Shown: piece by piece, positions 27,360-40,697 of the stretch | How positions within the stretch are numbered: the first letter of the stretch is position 1 | How the letters are laid out: the number at the start of each line of letters is the position of its first letter | Source: Amoebidium appalachense | Lineage: Eukaryota > Ichthyosporea | Direction of reading: 5' to 3' | Assembly: GCA_963693365.1 (NCBI GenBank) | Contig: CAVNZM010000007.1 | Span: 11,098,001 to 11,162,000, forward strand | Length of the DNA stretch: 64,000 nucleotides | Notes under the pieces: model-generated | Told to the model about the DNA's origin: nothing | The model's input: only the letters and a program-made list of their open reading frames with translations | The model's database searches: none | Translations under genes and position numbers: made by a program

Positions 27360-27400
27360 CTATCCAGAACCTCTACGCCAAAGAGACTTTCATCGTGTAG
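27360..27400 (+). other. Candidate small exon between two putative genes
   Basis: A good acceptor (CTCACAACACAG) and a strong donor (TAG|GTGAGAAAG) bracket 41 bp. In one frame the segment reads IQNLYAKETFIV and then stops. It could be a terminal exon of the zinc-finger gene or a 5' untranslated exon of the next gene. I cannot choose between them. Confidence 0.2.
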
Positions 27401-27660
27401 GTGAGAAAGGAGTTGCACTTCCAGTAACAGTTGCATCGAGGGATCATTGCCATGAACAGAGGAATTGACTGCATGGAATCGTGTGACTTACCCAAAATAT
27501 CACGTCAGGAGCATAATTGGTGACAGGCTTATTAGCTACTTGAACAACGACTGCAGGAGCTAAACAAATCACAGGTGCTTATTCCCTACCTCTGGAGGGT
27601 GATGGGCTATTTGATTTTTACATCCTTGTGTAGTAGGGGGGGAGGGGGTGAGGTGCGCGT

Positions 27661-27696
<36 letters not shown>

Positions 27697-27875
27697 CAAG
27701 GGAACCTTGAAAGAGTCGGTCTTAGTCCCTACAGTAAGTGGAGTAGGGAGGGCTATCAATTTGCGCCGATTTTGGTGGAGGTGGGCAGGCTCTGCCCTTT
27801 TTCCGTGAGCAAGGCTCTACGGTACGTTACAGTTTGAAGTTTTTTTTCTTTTTCTTTCGTGTAGGCTTTCAAACC

Positions 27876-28347
27876 ATGGCACCGTCTTGTTGTCACACTA
27901 GAACAGTTGTGACTGGGAAACCATCAACCCCGCTACCCCATGCTAACACCGATGGGTTGTGCGAGCAGGACCCGATCCGTGCCCCAGAGGCACAGCTGGT
28001 GGCGCAGCTGGCGGGGAGTGAAACGCAGAAATGGGGCTGGACAGGCGGTTGTGCATGTACGTGTACCCACCTGTGTGTCCATATCTGTTTGTGCTTGTCT
28101 AGGTGTTGGTGCTATTGAGCTCGTGTTTATGCGTGCAAACTGCTGGTTGTAGGTGTGTGTGTGTGTGTCTCAGCCATGGGTTCAATCGTGTGTGCCAGCG
28201 CGGCCCTCTCTGTGTGTGTGTGTGGTTGTGCATGTGTGTGTATGTGTGATGATGTCGGGTTTGGTTTGTGCGCATATTGGCATATGTGTGTGGAGGTGCC
28301 TGTGAGTGTGGTGTGCACGTATGTGTGCATGGTGTTTTTTTTTTTTT

Positions 28348-28378
<31 letters not shown>

Positions 28379-28763
28379 GGATGGAGGGTTGTAAACGGCA
28401 GCTTATCCACTGGCTGGTAGGTGCATGTGTACCGATAGCAACCGTGAAGATGCCCGAGCATATGCGACCGTGATTGAATAAGAAGGAGGGTCTCTGGCAC
28501 TGCCCAGCGGCTCTTGCCTCCATTTTTTGTCCCCCCTATGCACCTCCTTGCGTGTTATGTTGCCCTGGATCCATCCAATTCTCTCTTCCCTGAGCACATG
28601 CCCACCTATCAAGGCACATACAGCAGCTTTACGAAATGGTTGCACCACCTCACTGCACAGAATTAGAGCGCAAACACGCGCACGGAGAGGCGATGGGGAT
28701 CGGGGGAGGGCCTAACTCTTGACAATATTGACTGCACGTTGTTTTCTCTTGACCTTTCTATTC

Positions 28764-28822
<59 letters not shown>

Positions 28823-29224
28823 GCCAAACCAGAGGGAGCATGTGTTCTGCACATGTTGCAAGCTCCCCGTCTAAAGGTGTTGTTGCCATCCTGTGCTCTG
28901 CATCTCTTGCAGATTGTTTCCGTGGAGTCTTCATCATGCCCCCTATTTGTAGGCTCCGCATTGGAATCCCCCCATGGAGCACGTTGTGCCCTCTTTGCTG
29001 CTTGACAATGTTACAGTGGGCATGGGTGCTGTCAGGGGTGTTGCAGAGGTGCGATGAAGGGACAGCGAGTGGACTTGGCACGGTGCCGGGCATGGCTGGC
29101 AAGGTGCGTGCACATGCAAATAACTAGGCCTAGGGGTGCCACCTGCTGCTCGTGCTCGTGCACCTGCACACCCAATTTATCCACCCACAGGTAGGGCGGA
29201 GTGCGGCGGTGTGGGTGTGTGTGG

Positions 29225-29255
<31 letters not shown>

Positions 29256-30003
29256 TGTGTGTGTGTGTGTGTGTCTGGGGGGGGGGGGGGGGGGGGGGGA
29301 TATGAATGTTGTCAGAGACCCGTGTGCACCTGTGTGTGTGTGGAGAGGTCTGCAAGGGCACTGGCTGCATTCTTGCTGATGGCCGGCACAGGTGTGCTGA
29401 TGTTGTGTGTGGCCTGGGCAGGACGGTGGGTTCATGCTGCCCCCCAGAACCACGGCGGACTCTGATGACTCTGATGACTTTGAGGATGACGACGCTGCCT
29501 CCCCCAGGGAAGACCCTCGCTTTCCGGTGTGTTGCCTCCCCCAACACACATGCGTTCTCTGTTCCTCTTTTATCTCTGGATGTCGTGCTCACCTTTTCCT
29601 ACCCCCTTTCCTCCCCCACCTCCCTCTTTACCGTTTCTCATAACCCAGACCCCCCCCTCCCTCACCTCTTCTATCCCCCCCCCAACCACCCCCCCACCCC
29701 TGTTACCCTAAATCACACACACGGGCGCGCGCACACACACACACATACACGCACACACACAAACACACACACTCTCTCTCCTATCTCTCTCTCCCTCTTT
29801 CCCCCTCTCCCTTCCTCCCCCCCCCCCCTCTCTCTATCTCTCTCTCTCCCCCCCCCTCCCCCCCCTCCCTTCTTGCCCACTCTTTCTCTCTCTTTCTCTC
29901 GCACGTGAGCGTTGGCGCTGGCGTTCCTCGCTGGTTCCCCCCCCCCCCCCCCCCCCCTTTCCTCCATAAGGAACAGAGATGTAGTCCAATGTCCACACAT
30001 CTG

Positions 30004-30040
<37 letters not shown>

Positions 30041-31150
30041 TTCCCCAGTTTGTATGGGGCGGCGCTTTGGATCCGGAGGGCGAACAGCAGGCTGCACTGT
30101 ACCCGGTCTACCGCTGCAGCTGGCAGCAGGGCGGCACCAACCACACCGTGGTGTTCCCAGACCCCCGGCCCTACGTGGCCCCCGGGGGAGGACAGTGTGT
30201 GGCACCCGTGCATGTGCGGCAGCTTGCTGCGCTACGACACGGGCAGCTACACGGTGTATGTGCGCGAAGAGAGGCTGTGCAGCAGATACTGCCGTGCAAT
30301 TGCAGAAAACCCCGTGGCCCTGGCCGCGGGAGACATCCCCCGGGCTGCGAGCCCCTGCGTCTTCGGCTTGGCGCGTCACAAACTTGTTGTGACTGATGTG
30401 CGTACCAGCTGTGTGCTTCTGCATGCCGGGCTCGCAGCTACAACTGCCCCTCCCCCTCCCCCCCCCCCCCCCCCCCCACCAACATACCCACCCTTCCCCC
30501 CCCCCCCCCCTATTCCCGTCAGGAAAGGGAGAAACACTGTGTGGCAGACATACACGGAGACGTGACTCGCAGACCACAAGCACCAGCTATGATGCAGCAG
30601 GCTGGGCAGCACACACCACTGATCATGTCTGCCCCCCACAGCGCCAGCCAGACAGGCCTGAGGCCTTCAACCGGGCTCGTCCATGGGCACTGAGTTGTGA
30701 TGAGAAAAAAGATGCCAGGTAACCCTCCCCTCCCTCAATCCCTCAATCCCTTTCTCCCTCTGTTCCTTCCCGCCACTCTCTATCTCGATCTCCCCCTCCC
30801 CCCCCCCCCCCCCCCCCCCTCCCCTCCTTCTCCTCAAGCACAAACACTTTTGCTTTTTATTGCCTGGGCTGATGTTGCATATTCCTTTGTGCACCTTTGT
30901 TGCTTTTGCCTAACATTCCACCCGCCCACCCACCAACCCACCCACACGCACCCACACAACACACACACACACACACACTGCACACACGCACACACATACA
31001 CTCACCAAGCACACGATGCTCACACTACACACACTTGCTCCCCGCCCTCTCTCTTTCACGCCCCTTCTCAATGGGCCACCGCCTCCCTAACCCACACGCC
31101 ATCCCCAATTCATACAGACATGCACACCTGCTCACAAATCATGTACTTGC

Positions 31151-31181
<31 letters not shown>

Positions 31182-33309
31182 AAAAAAAAAACCCCACACA
31201 CACATACACACACACAACCCCTTCATAAATCCTCCTGCCTGCCACCTCCCTCCCTGGCCCCAACACACATGCCATGCGGCACACACCACACCGCTTCTCT
31301 CCCCCACAGGGGGCTGTTCGATTATGGTTCAAAGGTGCCAAGGGTGACGGTGGAGACCGGCTTGAGTTATGAGAACGGTTCCTACGACATGCACATCACC
31401 CCAGAGCAGCTGGAGAAAATGACACAGGGCATGACGGGCCTGGGTCTCATGCAGTCGGTTATCGAAATCCACCCTATTGGTCCAGCAGCAGAGACCGAAC
31501 CCACCAGCCAATCAGGAAACCCCATGCCATCCGAAGAAATTAACAAATCCGCAGAGCCTCAAAGCAGCCAGGAAATCGGAGTATCGATGAAACTCAGAAA
31601 AACAGATGAAAAAGGACAGTGGACGGGAGCCCAAGCACCCCAAACATGGCCGGCACACCCTGCATATGCCATCCGCAAGCTGACGCAGCACCATGTGGGC
31701 ACGACTGAGGCCATGCACTACTTCGGCACCATGTGTCTGGGTCGGCCATCAGCGCGCTGCCCCAGTGCCCAACCTTCTGCTATGGCCTCAGGGTCGGCAT
31801 GTTCTTCAAAGCGTGCGGTTTCGATACGTGGGACCCCACAACTCCCAAATACACACATTACCATCTCCTAATCATGGAAGCAGGCTTTCGTTCCCCCGAT
31901 TCCCCTTTCCGTCTCCATGGCAACACGAACACGCCATTGCCACCCACACATGATGCAGGAGAGGAAGGTGGTGTGGTGCAACAGGCAGAGGTGGAGGCGG
32001 GAAGAGAAAATGAACCGGTGGAGGTCGGTGGTGGTTCTGAAAGCGCAAGGGAGGATGGTGGGGGGTTGGACAGAGGGAATGTGGGTGAAAACGTGGAGAG
32101 TGTGAGCCGGGGACAAGTGGGTGAAAACGTGGAGAGTGTGAGCCGGGTGAAAACGTGGAGAGTGTGAGCCGGGGACAAGTTGGTGAAACGTGGAGAGTGT
32201 GAGCCGGGGACAAGTGGGTGAGAGCGTGGAGAGTGTGAGCCGGGGACAAGTGGGTGAAAGCGTGGAGAGTGCAGGCCAGGGAAAAGTGGGTGAAAGCGTG
32301 GAGAGTGTGGGCCGGGGAAAAGTAGGTGAAAGCGTGGAGAGTGCGGGCCGGGGAAAAGTGGGTGAAAGCGTGGAGAGTGCGGGCTGGGGAAAAGTGGGTG
32401 AAAGCATGGAGAGTGCGGGCCGGCGAAAAGTGGGTGAAATCGTGGAGAGTGCCGAGGGAGTAGGGACCAACCCAGGGGATGACCAGGTGTAGGGGGATGA
32501 AGATGGTGGCGGGAACATGGGCGGTGGTGAAAACAAGCGTGGTCGGCTCATTGAGGTGCCCACACTGCCTCGTGAGTACGGAGAGGCTGGACCTACGGGC
32601 ATGGGAGCGCCGGGGCCATCATACGTAGAGGCCGCAGTGAGGCATCTGAGAGACATCCACACACACAGACACGCAAAACCACCAGCCACACCTGCACATG
32701 GGAAAGAGCAAGAATGCACCCCCACACCCGAGCCACTCAGCACCGGAGGACACACCAATGACCGCACCCCGTCCTCCCCCCTGATCGAGCAAGCAGCACG
32801 TCGACCCACACACGTGATCCCTAGGCCGGTGGATTGGCGCAGCGCCACGGCCGTGTGTGTGATTGGGTTTCGAATGCTGCTGGAGACCGTTGTGGCCCTG
32901 TGGGCTGGTGGTGGCGCCCACACCGACATGAAGGTGGGTGGGTGGGTGGTGCCGGCCACATGCCCATTCACTCAAGTGCCCGTGTGCAATTTCTTTTGTT
33001 TGCTTTTTGTCTTTCCTTTTTTTGGCCCCCCCTCCCCCCCCCCCCCCCCCCCCCCTCCTTTGGGGTGAGGGGGGAGGAGGGGGAACGTCCAATGTGATGA
33101 TGGTTGTGCCTTAAGGGCCAACCACTAACCTTCCTGCAGCTGCTTTGTCACTATGGCTCTCGTTGCTAACTCCAACATGCACTGCCCACAAGTAATCTCT
33201 CCCCTCCCCCCTCTCCCCCCCTCCCTCCCCCCCCCCCCTCCCCCGGACAAACACATACACACGCACACACACGCACACGCACGCACACACGCACACATAC
33301 ACACACACA

Positions 33310-33345
<36 letters not shown>

Positions 33346-34657
33346 CATACACACACACACACACACAGGTGGGCAACATGGAGGTCACCGATGTGGATGT
33401 GGACCTTGGCAACGGGGAGGTGGGCACTGCATTGGTTTTCAGGGCGTTCGCTCCGGTGCTGCTTCGGTATGTGTTAGAGGATGCTCGGCAGGCAGACTTC
33501 ACGGCATGCACGGTCCTGGCCCCCCGCATCCCGACCTTGGCCAGCCGCAACCTCGGCAACCAGCTGCCTGTGGACGGCACCTTCCTGCGTGCCCTATTGC
33601 TGCTCTGCCTCATGCACCCCGACATGCACGGTCTGGAGGCCCGCTTCCACCAGGCCCGGCCCCCCAACCCCCACCTCTTTCCGGTATGCCGCCGCCAGCA
33701 ATGGCGAGCCCGTGACCGTGTTCTCCTGCCAGCCGGGGGACTACGTCAACCTGCAGACGCTGGGTTGGGAGGCCGTGGACCGGGTGGGGGCAGCCGAGGG
33801 GTGGGCACCATGCTGCTGCTGGCCATGTGGCCCGTCACTCGGCCCCCCGCTAATGGCGCCCTTCCCCTGCCCACCAGGGCAGAGCGCCTGCGCTATGAGC
33901 AGCTGACCGCTGCATCCCCACACAGCTGCTGTACTTCGTCGAGCAAACCTTCTGGCAAGAGTGTGACCTTGCCATGGCTGCGGTACGTAAAGAAGGGATC
34001 AACAAAGAAAGTCAACCCTAAGCCTCTCCTGTTACAACCACTTGACACCTTTGTTCTTTTGTTTTTTCCTGGTCGTGCGTGTAATATGCTCATTGGGAGG
34101 TATGCCTTAGCATTTGAGATGAGGCTGCCGACTGGTAACATAGATTGAGGCTATGGAAGACATTGTGGGTGGGTGTGGTGCTGAGAGAGAGTGTTTGTGG
34201 TGCAGCTGATACTTTGTTTAGTATGGTGCTGATGCTGTGTGGTGTGCGGTGCTGATGCTGTGCGGTGCTGATGCTGTGTGGGTGCTGATGCTGTGTGGTG
34301 CTGACTCTGTGGGGCAGATGGAGGTGCTGTAGCAGAGGCGTCCGGCCATGTACCGTCGTGGGGCATCGAGCTATGCCGAGGTGTCAGCCGGGCTGCGGGG
34401 GCCCTGCGAGGGCCACCTGAATGCCTACTGGGCCATGATCACGGGCCCGTGCCCTGCAGGTGCATAGACCCTATCCCATTGCCCTGCTCATAGCTCGTGG
34501 CCCCTGGTGTGGCCCCTAGGTCATCTATGTGAGGAACCCTCTATTGCTCATGGCCCATGCTGAAACCTGCTGGTGGTGCTGATGGGGTGGCTTTGTGTGC
34601 TCATGTGCGTAGGTGGGTGTGGGTGTGGGGGCAGGTGGGGGGGGGGGGGGGGGGAGG

Positions 34658-34703
<46 letters not shown>

Positions 34704-34809
34704 GGGAGGAAAGAGAGGGGAGGGGAGGATGATGGTGACATGGAAGGTGTACCCCTGTGTGTCCTGGAACATCAACTGACATCCTTGCATGCCTGCAGAG
34801 TGCAAATAG
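27876..34809 (+). CDS. Unrecognised multi-exon gene with a broken reading frame
   Basis: A first exon from ATG 27876 ([12 protein letters not shown]...) follows a pyrimidine-rich acceptor, but its 3' end is uncertain. Phase-consistent exons follow: 29047-29103, 29422-29526 (acidic [12 protein letters not shown]), 30049-30397, 30642-30718, 31310-32933, 33369-33783, 33926-33982, 34318-34459 and 34799-34809. Most acceptors have the local CTGAY branch site. Exon 30049-30397 is Cys-rich ([18 protein letters not shown], then LCSRYC), and 31310 onward begins [20 protein letters not shown]. Breaks: one extra base near 30185-30192, one missing near 31738-31742, indels of 10 and 1 bp in a 36-bp coding repeat near 32148-32190, an in-frame TAG at 32490-32492, one extra base near 33683, and an in-frame TAG at 34330-34332. 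Neighbouring genes are nearly clean, so decay is likely, though sequencing error is possible. I do not recognise any domain. Confidence 0.45.
28335..28380 (+). repeat. Poly-T followed by poly-G
   Basis: 23 T residues (28335-28357) lead straight into 23 G residues. Confidence 0.95.
28764..28820 (+). repeat. Poly-C tract, about 57 nt
   Basis: An uninterrupted C run lies in an intron-like segment upstream of the exon at 29047. Confidence 0.95.
29216..29299 (+). repeat. (GT)n followed by poly-G
   Basis: GGTGT/GT units at 29216-29275 lead into a G run to 29299. It lies in the intron before the acidic exon at 29422. Confidence 0.9.
32060..32460 (+). repeat. 36-bp coding minisatellite (12-residue repeat)
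   Basis: The unit encodes [12 protein letters not shown] / [12 protein letters not shown], about 10 copies, inside the long exon of the unrecognised gene. One copy lacks 10 bp (near 32148) and another lacks 1 bp (near 32188). Together these break the frame. Confidence 0.9.
33253..33368 (+). repeat. CA-rich and (GCAC)n microsatellite
   Basis: ACACAC and ACGC units, with about nine clean GCAC repeats at 33309-33346, end directly at an intron acceptor (CACACAG|GTGGGC). Confidence 0.9.
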
Positions 34810-34971
34810 GGTCGGCTGCGGCATCCCACCCCTGCACAACCATGTACATCTTGGGGAGTTGCAGATCGGCATGTGTTGGGTGGCCATTGTGGATCTGATT
34901 CACCTTATCTCGTGTAAACGCAGAGGCGCTGCCACCACCACCCACCCACCCAAACACACGTTGCAGACACA

Positions 34972-35063
<92 letters not shown>

Positions 35064-35065
35064 CG
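34635..35065 (+). repeat. Poly-G tract and (CA)n microsatellite
   Basis: G-rich DNA with a G run at about 34664-34702 is followed, after the last proposed exon, by about 42 CA units at 34975-35060. Confidence 0.9.
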
Positions 35066-35673
35066 CACACGAACACGCGCACACACACAAACAAACACAT
35101 ACACACACACACAAACACATACACGTGTGTGTGTGTGCACAGACAATAGCCTGCACACATACATACATATGCGCACACACAGACACGGCTTACGGTGCTG
35201 CATACCACGTACCACATGCCACACACATGTGCAGAAAGAACCGTCAATTTGTTTACAATGTCCAGACCGGCTAGCCTGAATCGATCCAGCTGCAGATGTA
35301 CTCTGTATTGCCACATTCCGGTGTTCGATTACTTCCTTGGTCAAAAACAGACCAGCTGGCCTGGGGCCAGCCCATGACAATACATCGTTTATTGTTGAAC
35401 TGAATGTGCATCCTTATTCTCCCCACAGCCCAAGGGGCTAGGGTAGTCTCGTGTTTTGTGTCCCCTACACAGATCACACCTCCCACACATGTGTGCTGAA
35501 CACCTGTGCTCCACCGGACAACAGAATCAGATCTGACCACCCCCTCTGGCATGCATTGTGGACAGGAGGGCCCCTACGCATGCAGCGCCACGTGTGCCCA
35601 ATCCCTGTGTGCACGTGCATGGTGCTGCCATCCTGGCCTTCAAAAATGAAGGAAAAAGATGGCCCGCCCACCC

Positions 35674-35708
<35 letters not shown>

Positions 35709-35858
35709 CGCACTATTTATTGCTGCGGACATCGTCAGGGGCCCAGCCGCACTGAGACGGCCTACTGCGTTTTCCAGCGCAGCCAATCAAATGCAGCTAG
35801 TGACGTATGTACTTCCGGGGGGGAGAAGGGGGAGGGGATCTCTCTCTTTTCTTATTTT

Positions 35859-35905
<47 letters not shown>

Positions 35906-36184
35906 ACGTTCTGCAATGTGTTGGGCAACAGGCCGTATAGTTACCCATCCATCATGTGCCACATACATTTATGGCACCCACAGAGTCAACATCAATGTGC
36001 ACCCCCCCTTCAGCATTATTGCCACTCACATGTACACAGCATCCAGTACGCTCGCATGTGTGTGTGACACGTGTACGGTGTGTGTGTGTAGTATCTGTGT
36101 GCGCCCAGGATTCGCTGTGTTTGTGTATGTTTCTTCCCTGTTGGGGGATGTAACCGAGGGTGTGGGTACACGTCTGCGTATATG

Positions 36185-36199
36185 TGTGTTTGTGTGTGT

Positions 36200-36261
<62 letters not shown>
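36185..36261 (+). repeat. (GT)n followed by poly-G, about 62 nt
   Basis: TGTGTTTGTGTGTG runs into one of the longest G tracts of the window (about 36200-36261). Confidence 0.95.
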
Positions 36262-36262
<1 letters not shown>

Positions 36263-37086
36263 AGGTAAAATGTGTTATGTGTACGGGCAACACAACACAG
36301 ACTCGAGCAAAGTGCACACGATATGATAGTCTTGATGGTGGGTCAGTGTGTGTGGTTGTGGTGGAGGTGGTTGGGGGGGGGGGACAGAGTATGTGAACTT
36401 TTGCATGCCCGTGTGGGTGGAGCACACGTGTTAGCATGGCTTATAACATTGGGGGTGTTGCCGGACATGACCCGAGGACCGTAAACTTTTACATGCAAGG
36501 CATCATTGACTGAGGGGCAGTGGCATCCACCCATCATGACGGACCCTAGGCCCTGCAGGAGCACACGGTGGCTGCTGCTTGCACCCAATATCGTGTCTTT
36601 GCACATGCCGTGCACAGGGTCTCTATGGTACGTGCAGGCACAACGTGCCCGTGTGGCCCACCATGTGGGTCAATGATGGGACTGCTCAATGGTGCTGTGA
36701 AGCCACGGCATGGCCCTGCCCCAGCCTGCTGCGATTGGCTGCAGTCAGAGTGGCACCACCGGCAAAGCTTGGGATCATCCGGCAGCTCAAGAAACTCCTT
36801 TTTTTTGTTTTATACTATAGTCCTTTTGCGCAGCGCGTGGAGAGGGGTGGGTGGATGGATGGGTGTTGGTGATGCCATTGGGGAAGGGGGGGGGAGGAGG
36901 AAGGGTGGGGTTTGGGGGGAGGGGGGGGTGAGACGGGTGGGGGATGCTTTTTGACCCTTATTGGTTCGGATGTGGCTGAGGGAGAGTGAGCAGGCAGCTG
37001 CACTGGTCCCCACCATGGCCTAGTTGGATTCGGGTCACGAGCAGGCAACAAAGAGAGCCTTGAAGAAGACGGGGGTGGTTTTTTTC

Positions 37087-37104
37087 TTTTTTTTTTTTTT
37101 TTTT

Positions 37105-37135
<31 letters not shown>

Positions 37136-37140
37136 GGGGG
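37087..37140 (+). repeat. Poly-T (28) followed by poly-G (26)
   Basis: This is a clean junction between a T run and a G run, in the same orientation as at 28335-28380. Confidence 0.95.
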
Positions 37141-37251
37141 TGATGAATATAGCTACCCTTTGATTAGTAACTTAGTAACTGAGATGGGGGCCAAACGTTG
37201 GTCACCATCCACACACAGTGACTAGTGCTGGGCCAGGCAGCAGGGGCACAC

Positions 37252-37303
<52 letters not shown>

Positions 37304-38020
37304 CGCGTGTGTGTGTGTGTGTGTGTGTGTCACACGGTGTGTGTGTGTGTGTGTGTGTCACGGTGTGTGTGTGTGTGTGTTTTTGGGGTCGGGGGGGGGG
37401 GGTCGGGGGGTCGGGGGGAGGAGGGAGGGGGTCTCGAGGGGGATGTTGTGCATGCATGTGCCTGCGGGCACACACCCTCTGCAGCCTTTCACATGTGGTT
37501 ACGGGCTGAACTAAGCGCACATGTGTGTGTGTCTGGAGGGAACATAGACCCGTTTCTGCGGCAGCACATCAGCACGTGGCAACAGGCAGGGCGAACAAAG
37601 TCCAGGCGCATACTGCCTGGTGCATGGCCACGGTGTGTGTGCACGTGTCTGTGTGCATCCATGTGTGCCCCAGAAGACCTAGGCAGGTGGGTAGGGGGCA
37701 AAGGCAGAAGACCCACAAAGAGAGCGGCCCAGAAGAGGTAGGGGTAAAGGTGGGGAGGTGGGTGGAGCAGTGGTGTGGATCCGAAGGGGCGGCGGGTCGG
37801 GTGGGTTGGGGGATGGGGGGGGAGGGGGGGGGGGTGGAGGATTGGGGAAGGCCCCAGGTCAGCCTTTGTGGTGCTTAATGGCCAGGTGCAGAGGGTTTCA
37901 AAGTGAGGTTTAGGGGTGAGCACGTGGACCTGACGACGGGGGGGGAGGGGGGAGAGGATTGTGCCCCGGTTTGGGAAGACAAGTAAACTCGCTTCATTGC
38001 ATGCACGTTTACTACGTATC

Positions 38021-38026
38021 CCCCCT

Positions 38027-38075
<49 letters not shown>

Positions 38076-38169
38076 ACTCACAACAAAAAAAAAAAAAAAA
38101 AAAAAAAGAACGATCGAAAGAAAGAAAAATTGGTGCCTAATTATGCATAAGGGATGTGAATCAGAGCGT

Positions 38170-38222
<53 letters not shown>

Positions 38223-38313
38223 ACCACCACGACCACCACCACCCACCCACCCACCCCCCTCCCCCCTCCCCCTCCCCCCCCCCTCCCCCTCCCCCCCCCC
38301 CCCCCCCCCCCCC
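38021..38313 (+). repeat. C / CA / A compound tract and long poly-C tracts
   Basis: C-rich to about 38060, then CA units, then an A run (38085-38107). After 60 bp, poly-C at 38171-38221, CCACCA units and further C-rich DNA to 38313. Confidence 0.9.
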
Positions 38314-39389
38314 TCATAGCTAAGACTGGTCTCTGTGCACATGCTTTAAATAAACACCGTAAGCCACCGTAAGCCTTCACCCGACATATGATCTCCGCAT
38401 TGTATCTCCCCTGGTGTACCTGCACTTAAGGGAGTGTGCTCAGAAGAAAAGTCGGCTGATGGGGACTGCCGTGAGCAATCAACCTCGAGGCTCAAGGGCT
38501 GAAGTTTGAGAGCCCCAGAGTGCCGTCAACCGTTTGTGGGTGAGCTGCATTAAAGTTCATGTTGGTTTTGTGCAAAACTTGGAGAAAGGGAAAAAAGAAA
38601 AAGGAAAAAAAAAGGTCACGACCACAGCACAAGACTTCGAAAAAAGAGGAGCCAGAACTGAGTAGTGAAGCACCTTTCTGTACACGTGTGCTAAAACGTG
38701 GGGTACAGCATGTGGGGACAGTGCCACAGGCCTAGGACCATATGGTAGATTCTGGACAGATCAGTGGCTAGTGAAGACAGATGTGACGTGGTTGCTCTAT
38801 CGCATTTGTGGACAAGTACTAGTACTAGTGGTGAGCGGAGCCAATGACATGTGGCTGAATATATCCACTGAGTTTGCAAATGTTCACATGATATTTGAAT
38901 ATTCACTCGAGCAGGCGCACCGTGTCACACTGGATATTTGAGCATCATGCATTCGATTCACCTTACACGGGTACGTACATACCTAAGACGAGGCAAATGG
39001 TGTGCAGGTGGTACATGGCAGCAAACTAAACAAGTGGCCATGCCTTCTTGCCGGTCAGCCAGCCGTTGCCGAGCAGTTTCAAAGCTTTTTTCAGCGTGTG
39101 TAACTGTGCGATACGTATACGCATGCAATACAGTCGGGTGCATAGGGCCAGATGGCGTCTGTGCGTGCGTGCATGCGTGTGTGCATGCGTGAGTCACAGT
39201 GTGCGTGTGTACGTGTGTGCGTTTGTGCATACTATTGTTTGTGCATGTGTGCGTGTGTGCTTGTGTTTACGGGTGTGTGCTCGTGTGCGTGCGTGTGTGT
39301 ACGTGTGTGTACACGTGCATGTGAGCGTGTACACGTCGGTGTGCACATACATGTCCGTGTGCATGCACGTGGTTGCGTGCGTGTGCTGC

Positions 39390-39505
<116 letters not shown>

Positions 39506-40452
39506 CACATGTGCACGGTGTGTAGATTTTTTCGGTGTAGGCGCCGGCAACAGCGTGGCCTCAGGTGATCCCCGATTCGCTGGATCTAGATCAAGGCCGG
39601 ATAAACCGAATAAAGCCCATAAATGGTTATTATTACTCATGTCTGGTTCGCTATACTAAATGCCTGATCAATAGTACATGCGTCCGGCGGACTTTCTGAA
39701 GCCTTGTGGATGTGCATATGAGTGATATCACGCAGCCCAACAGGAAGAAGTGTACTTGGGTTTTAGAAACATACATTTTATGTTTATATTGTGGCAACAA
39801 GCTATCGTTCATGCATAAGCCCTGCTAACAGTGTGGGCGTGTGCCTTGATCAACCAGCAGCTAGCCCGTGGCGGCAGCGGCTCCAGTACTACACTGCAGC
39901 TGGGAGTGAGCTGGTACCAGGCACGGTGTCGATCGTCGTGGGTTCCGTTTGTAGCCAATTATTGCATATATGCGGTGATATAAAATAAGATGTTTTACTA
40001 AAGATTATTACACAGCTGCGGTGGTTTTTGGGGCTTGCTCATTGCAGCTACACGCATGCAGGCGTGGCGTCACACCGGTGCTACCGGTGCTGGCGTGCGG
40101 CACACGTGGAGGTTGTGGGCTAGCTCCGCCCTGGTGCACTCCTGACCAATAGTAACCAGTAAAACAAATCGGTGAAGATCACTACTGATGATAAGCCAAT
40201 CAGACACCTACCATTGAGCTCTGAGCTTGGTCACCCCTCAGGTCACAGCGTACCAAAGACCGGCTATTAGAAAAAGCAGAAATAGTTGAGATGGCAATGA
40301 ATAAAATAAAAACAGAAAAAGAAATATGAAAAAAAAAAAAAAAAAAAAAAAAAAAGCTTTGGCGTTGCGGATGTCCACGTCATATTCATTAAAATGTGCC
40401 CAGGACTTGTCACTGCAAGCACATAATTGGCTGCTCATGAGCACCCTTCGCG

Positions 40453-40460
40453 TATATAAA
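40453..40460 (+). promoter_or_regulatory. TATA box upstream of a small ORF
   Basis: TATATAAA lies 245 bp before the ATG at 40698, with an inverted CCAAT (AATTGGCTGC) about 30 bp further up. Transcription would start near 40485. Confidence 0.45.
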
Positions 40461-40697
40461 TACCCACCTTGTTTAGATGAAACTGATCTACATAGAGCCA
40501 CACACGTATCAAGTGGTCGCCCTGCACACCTGAACACTGCTAGTTGTTTAACACTGCACGTCAAGTAGGAAATCTACATTTGTACAACACCTGGCCAGCC
40601 GAAGAGCTCTCAACGTAGACAGTTCGAGTTTCGAATTCTGTTGTGTTGTCTCACTTTGTTTTTGGTTTTGGCCTAGCCACTGAGTGCACCCACCCAC

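Noticed and set aside
28840-29127. A 95-codon plus-strand frame
   Set aside because: Only the last 19 codons (29047-29103) fit an exon with splice sites and phase; the upstream part looks intronic.
32490-34332. TAG as a reassigned sense codon (two in-frame TAGs in one gene)
   Set aside because: Three well-identified genes end at TAG where their families end, so TAG acts as a stop here; lesions explain the two cases better.
36568-36954. Open segment with Trp/Cys-rich translation
   Set aside because: Two overlapping frames are equally open, no branch-site/acceptor pair is clear, and no partner exon was found.
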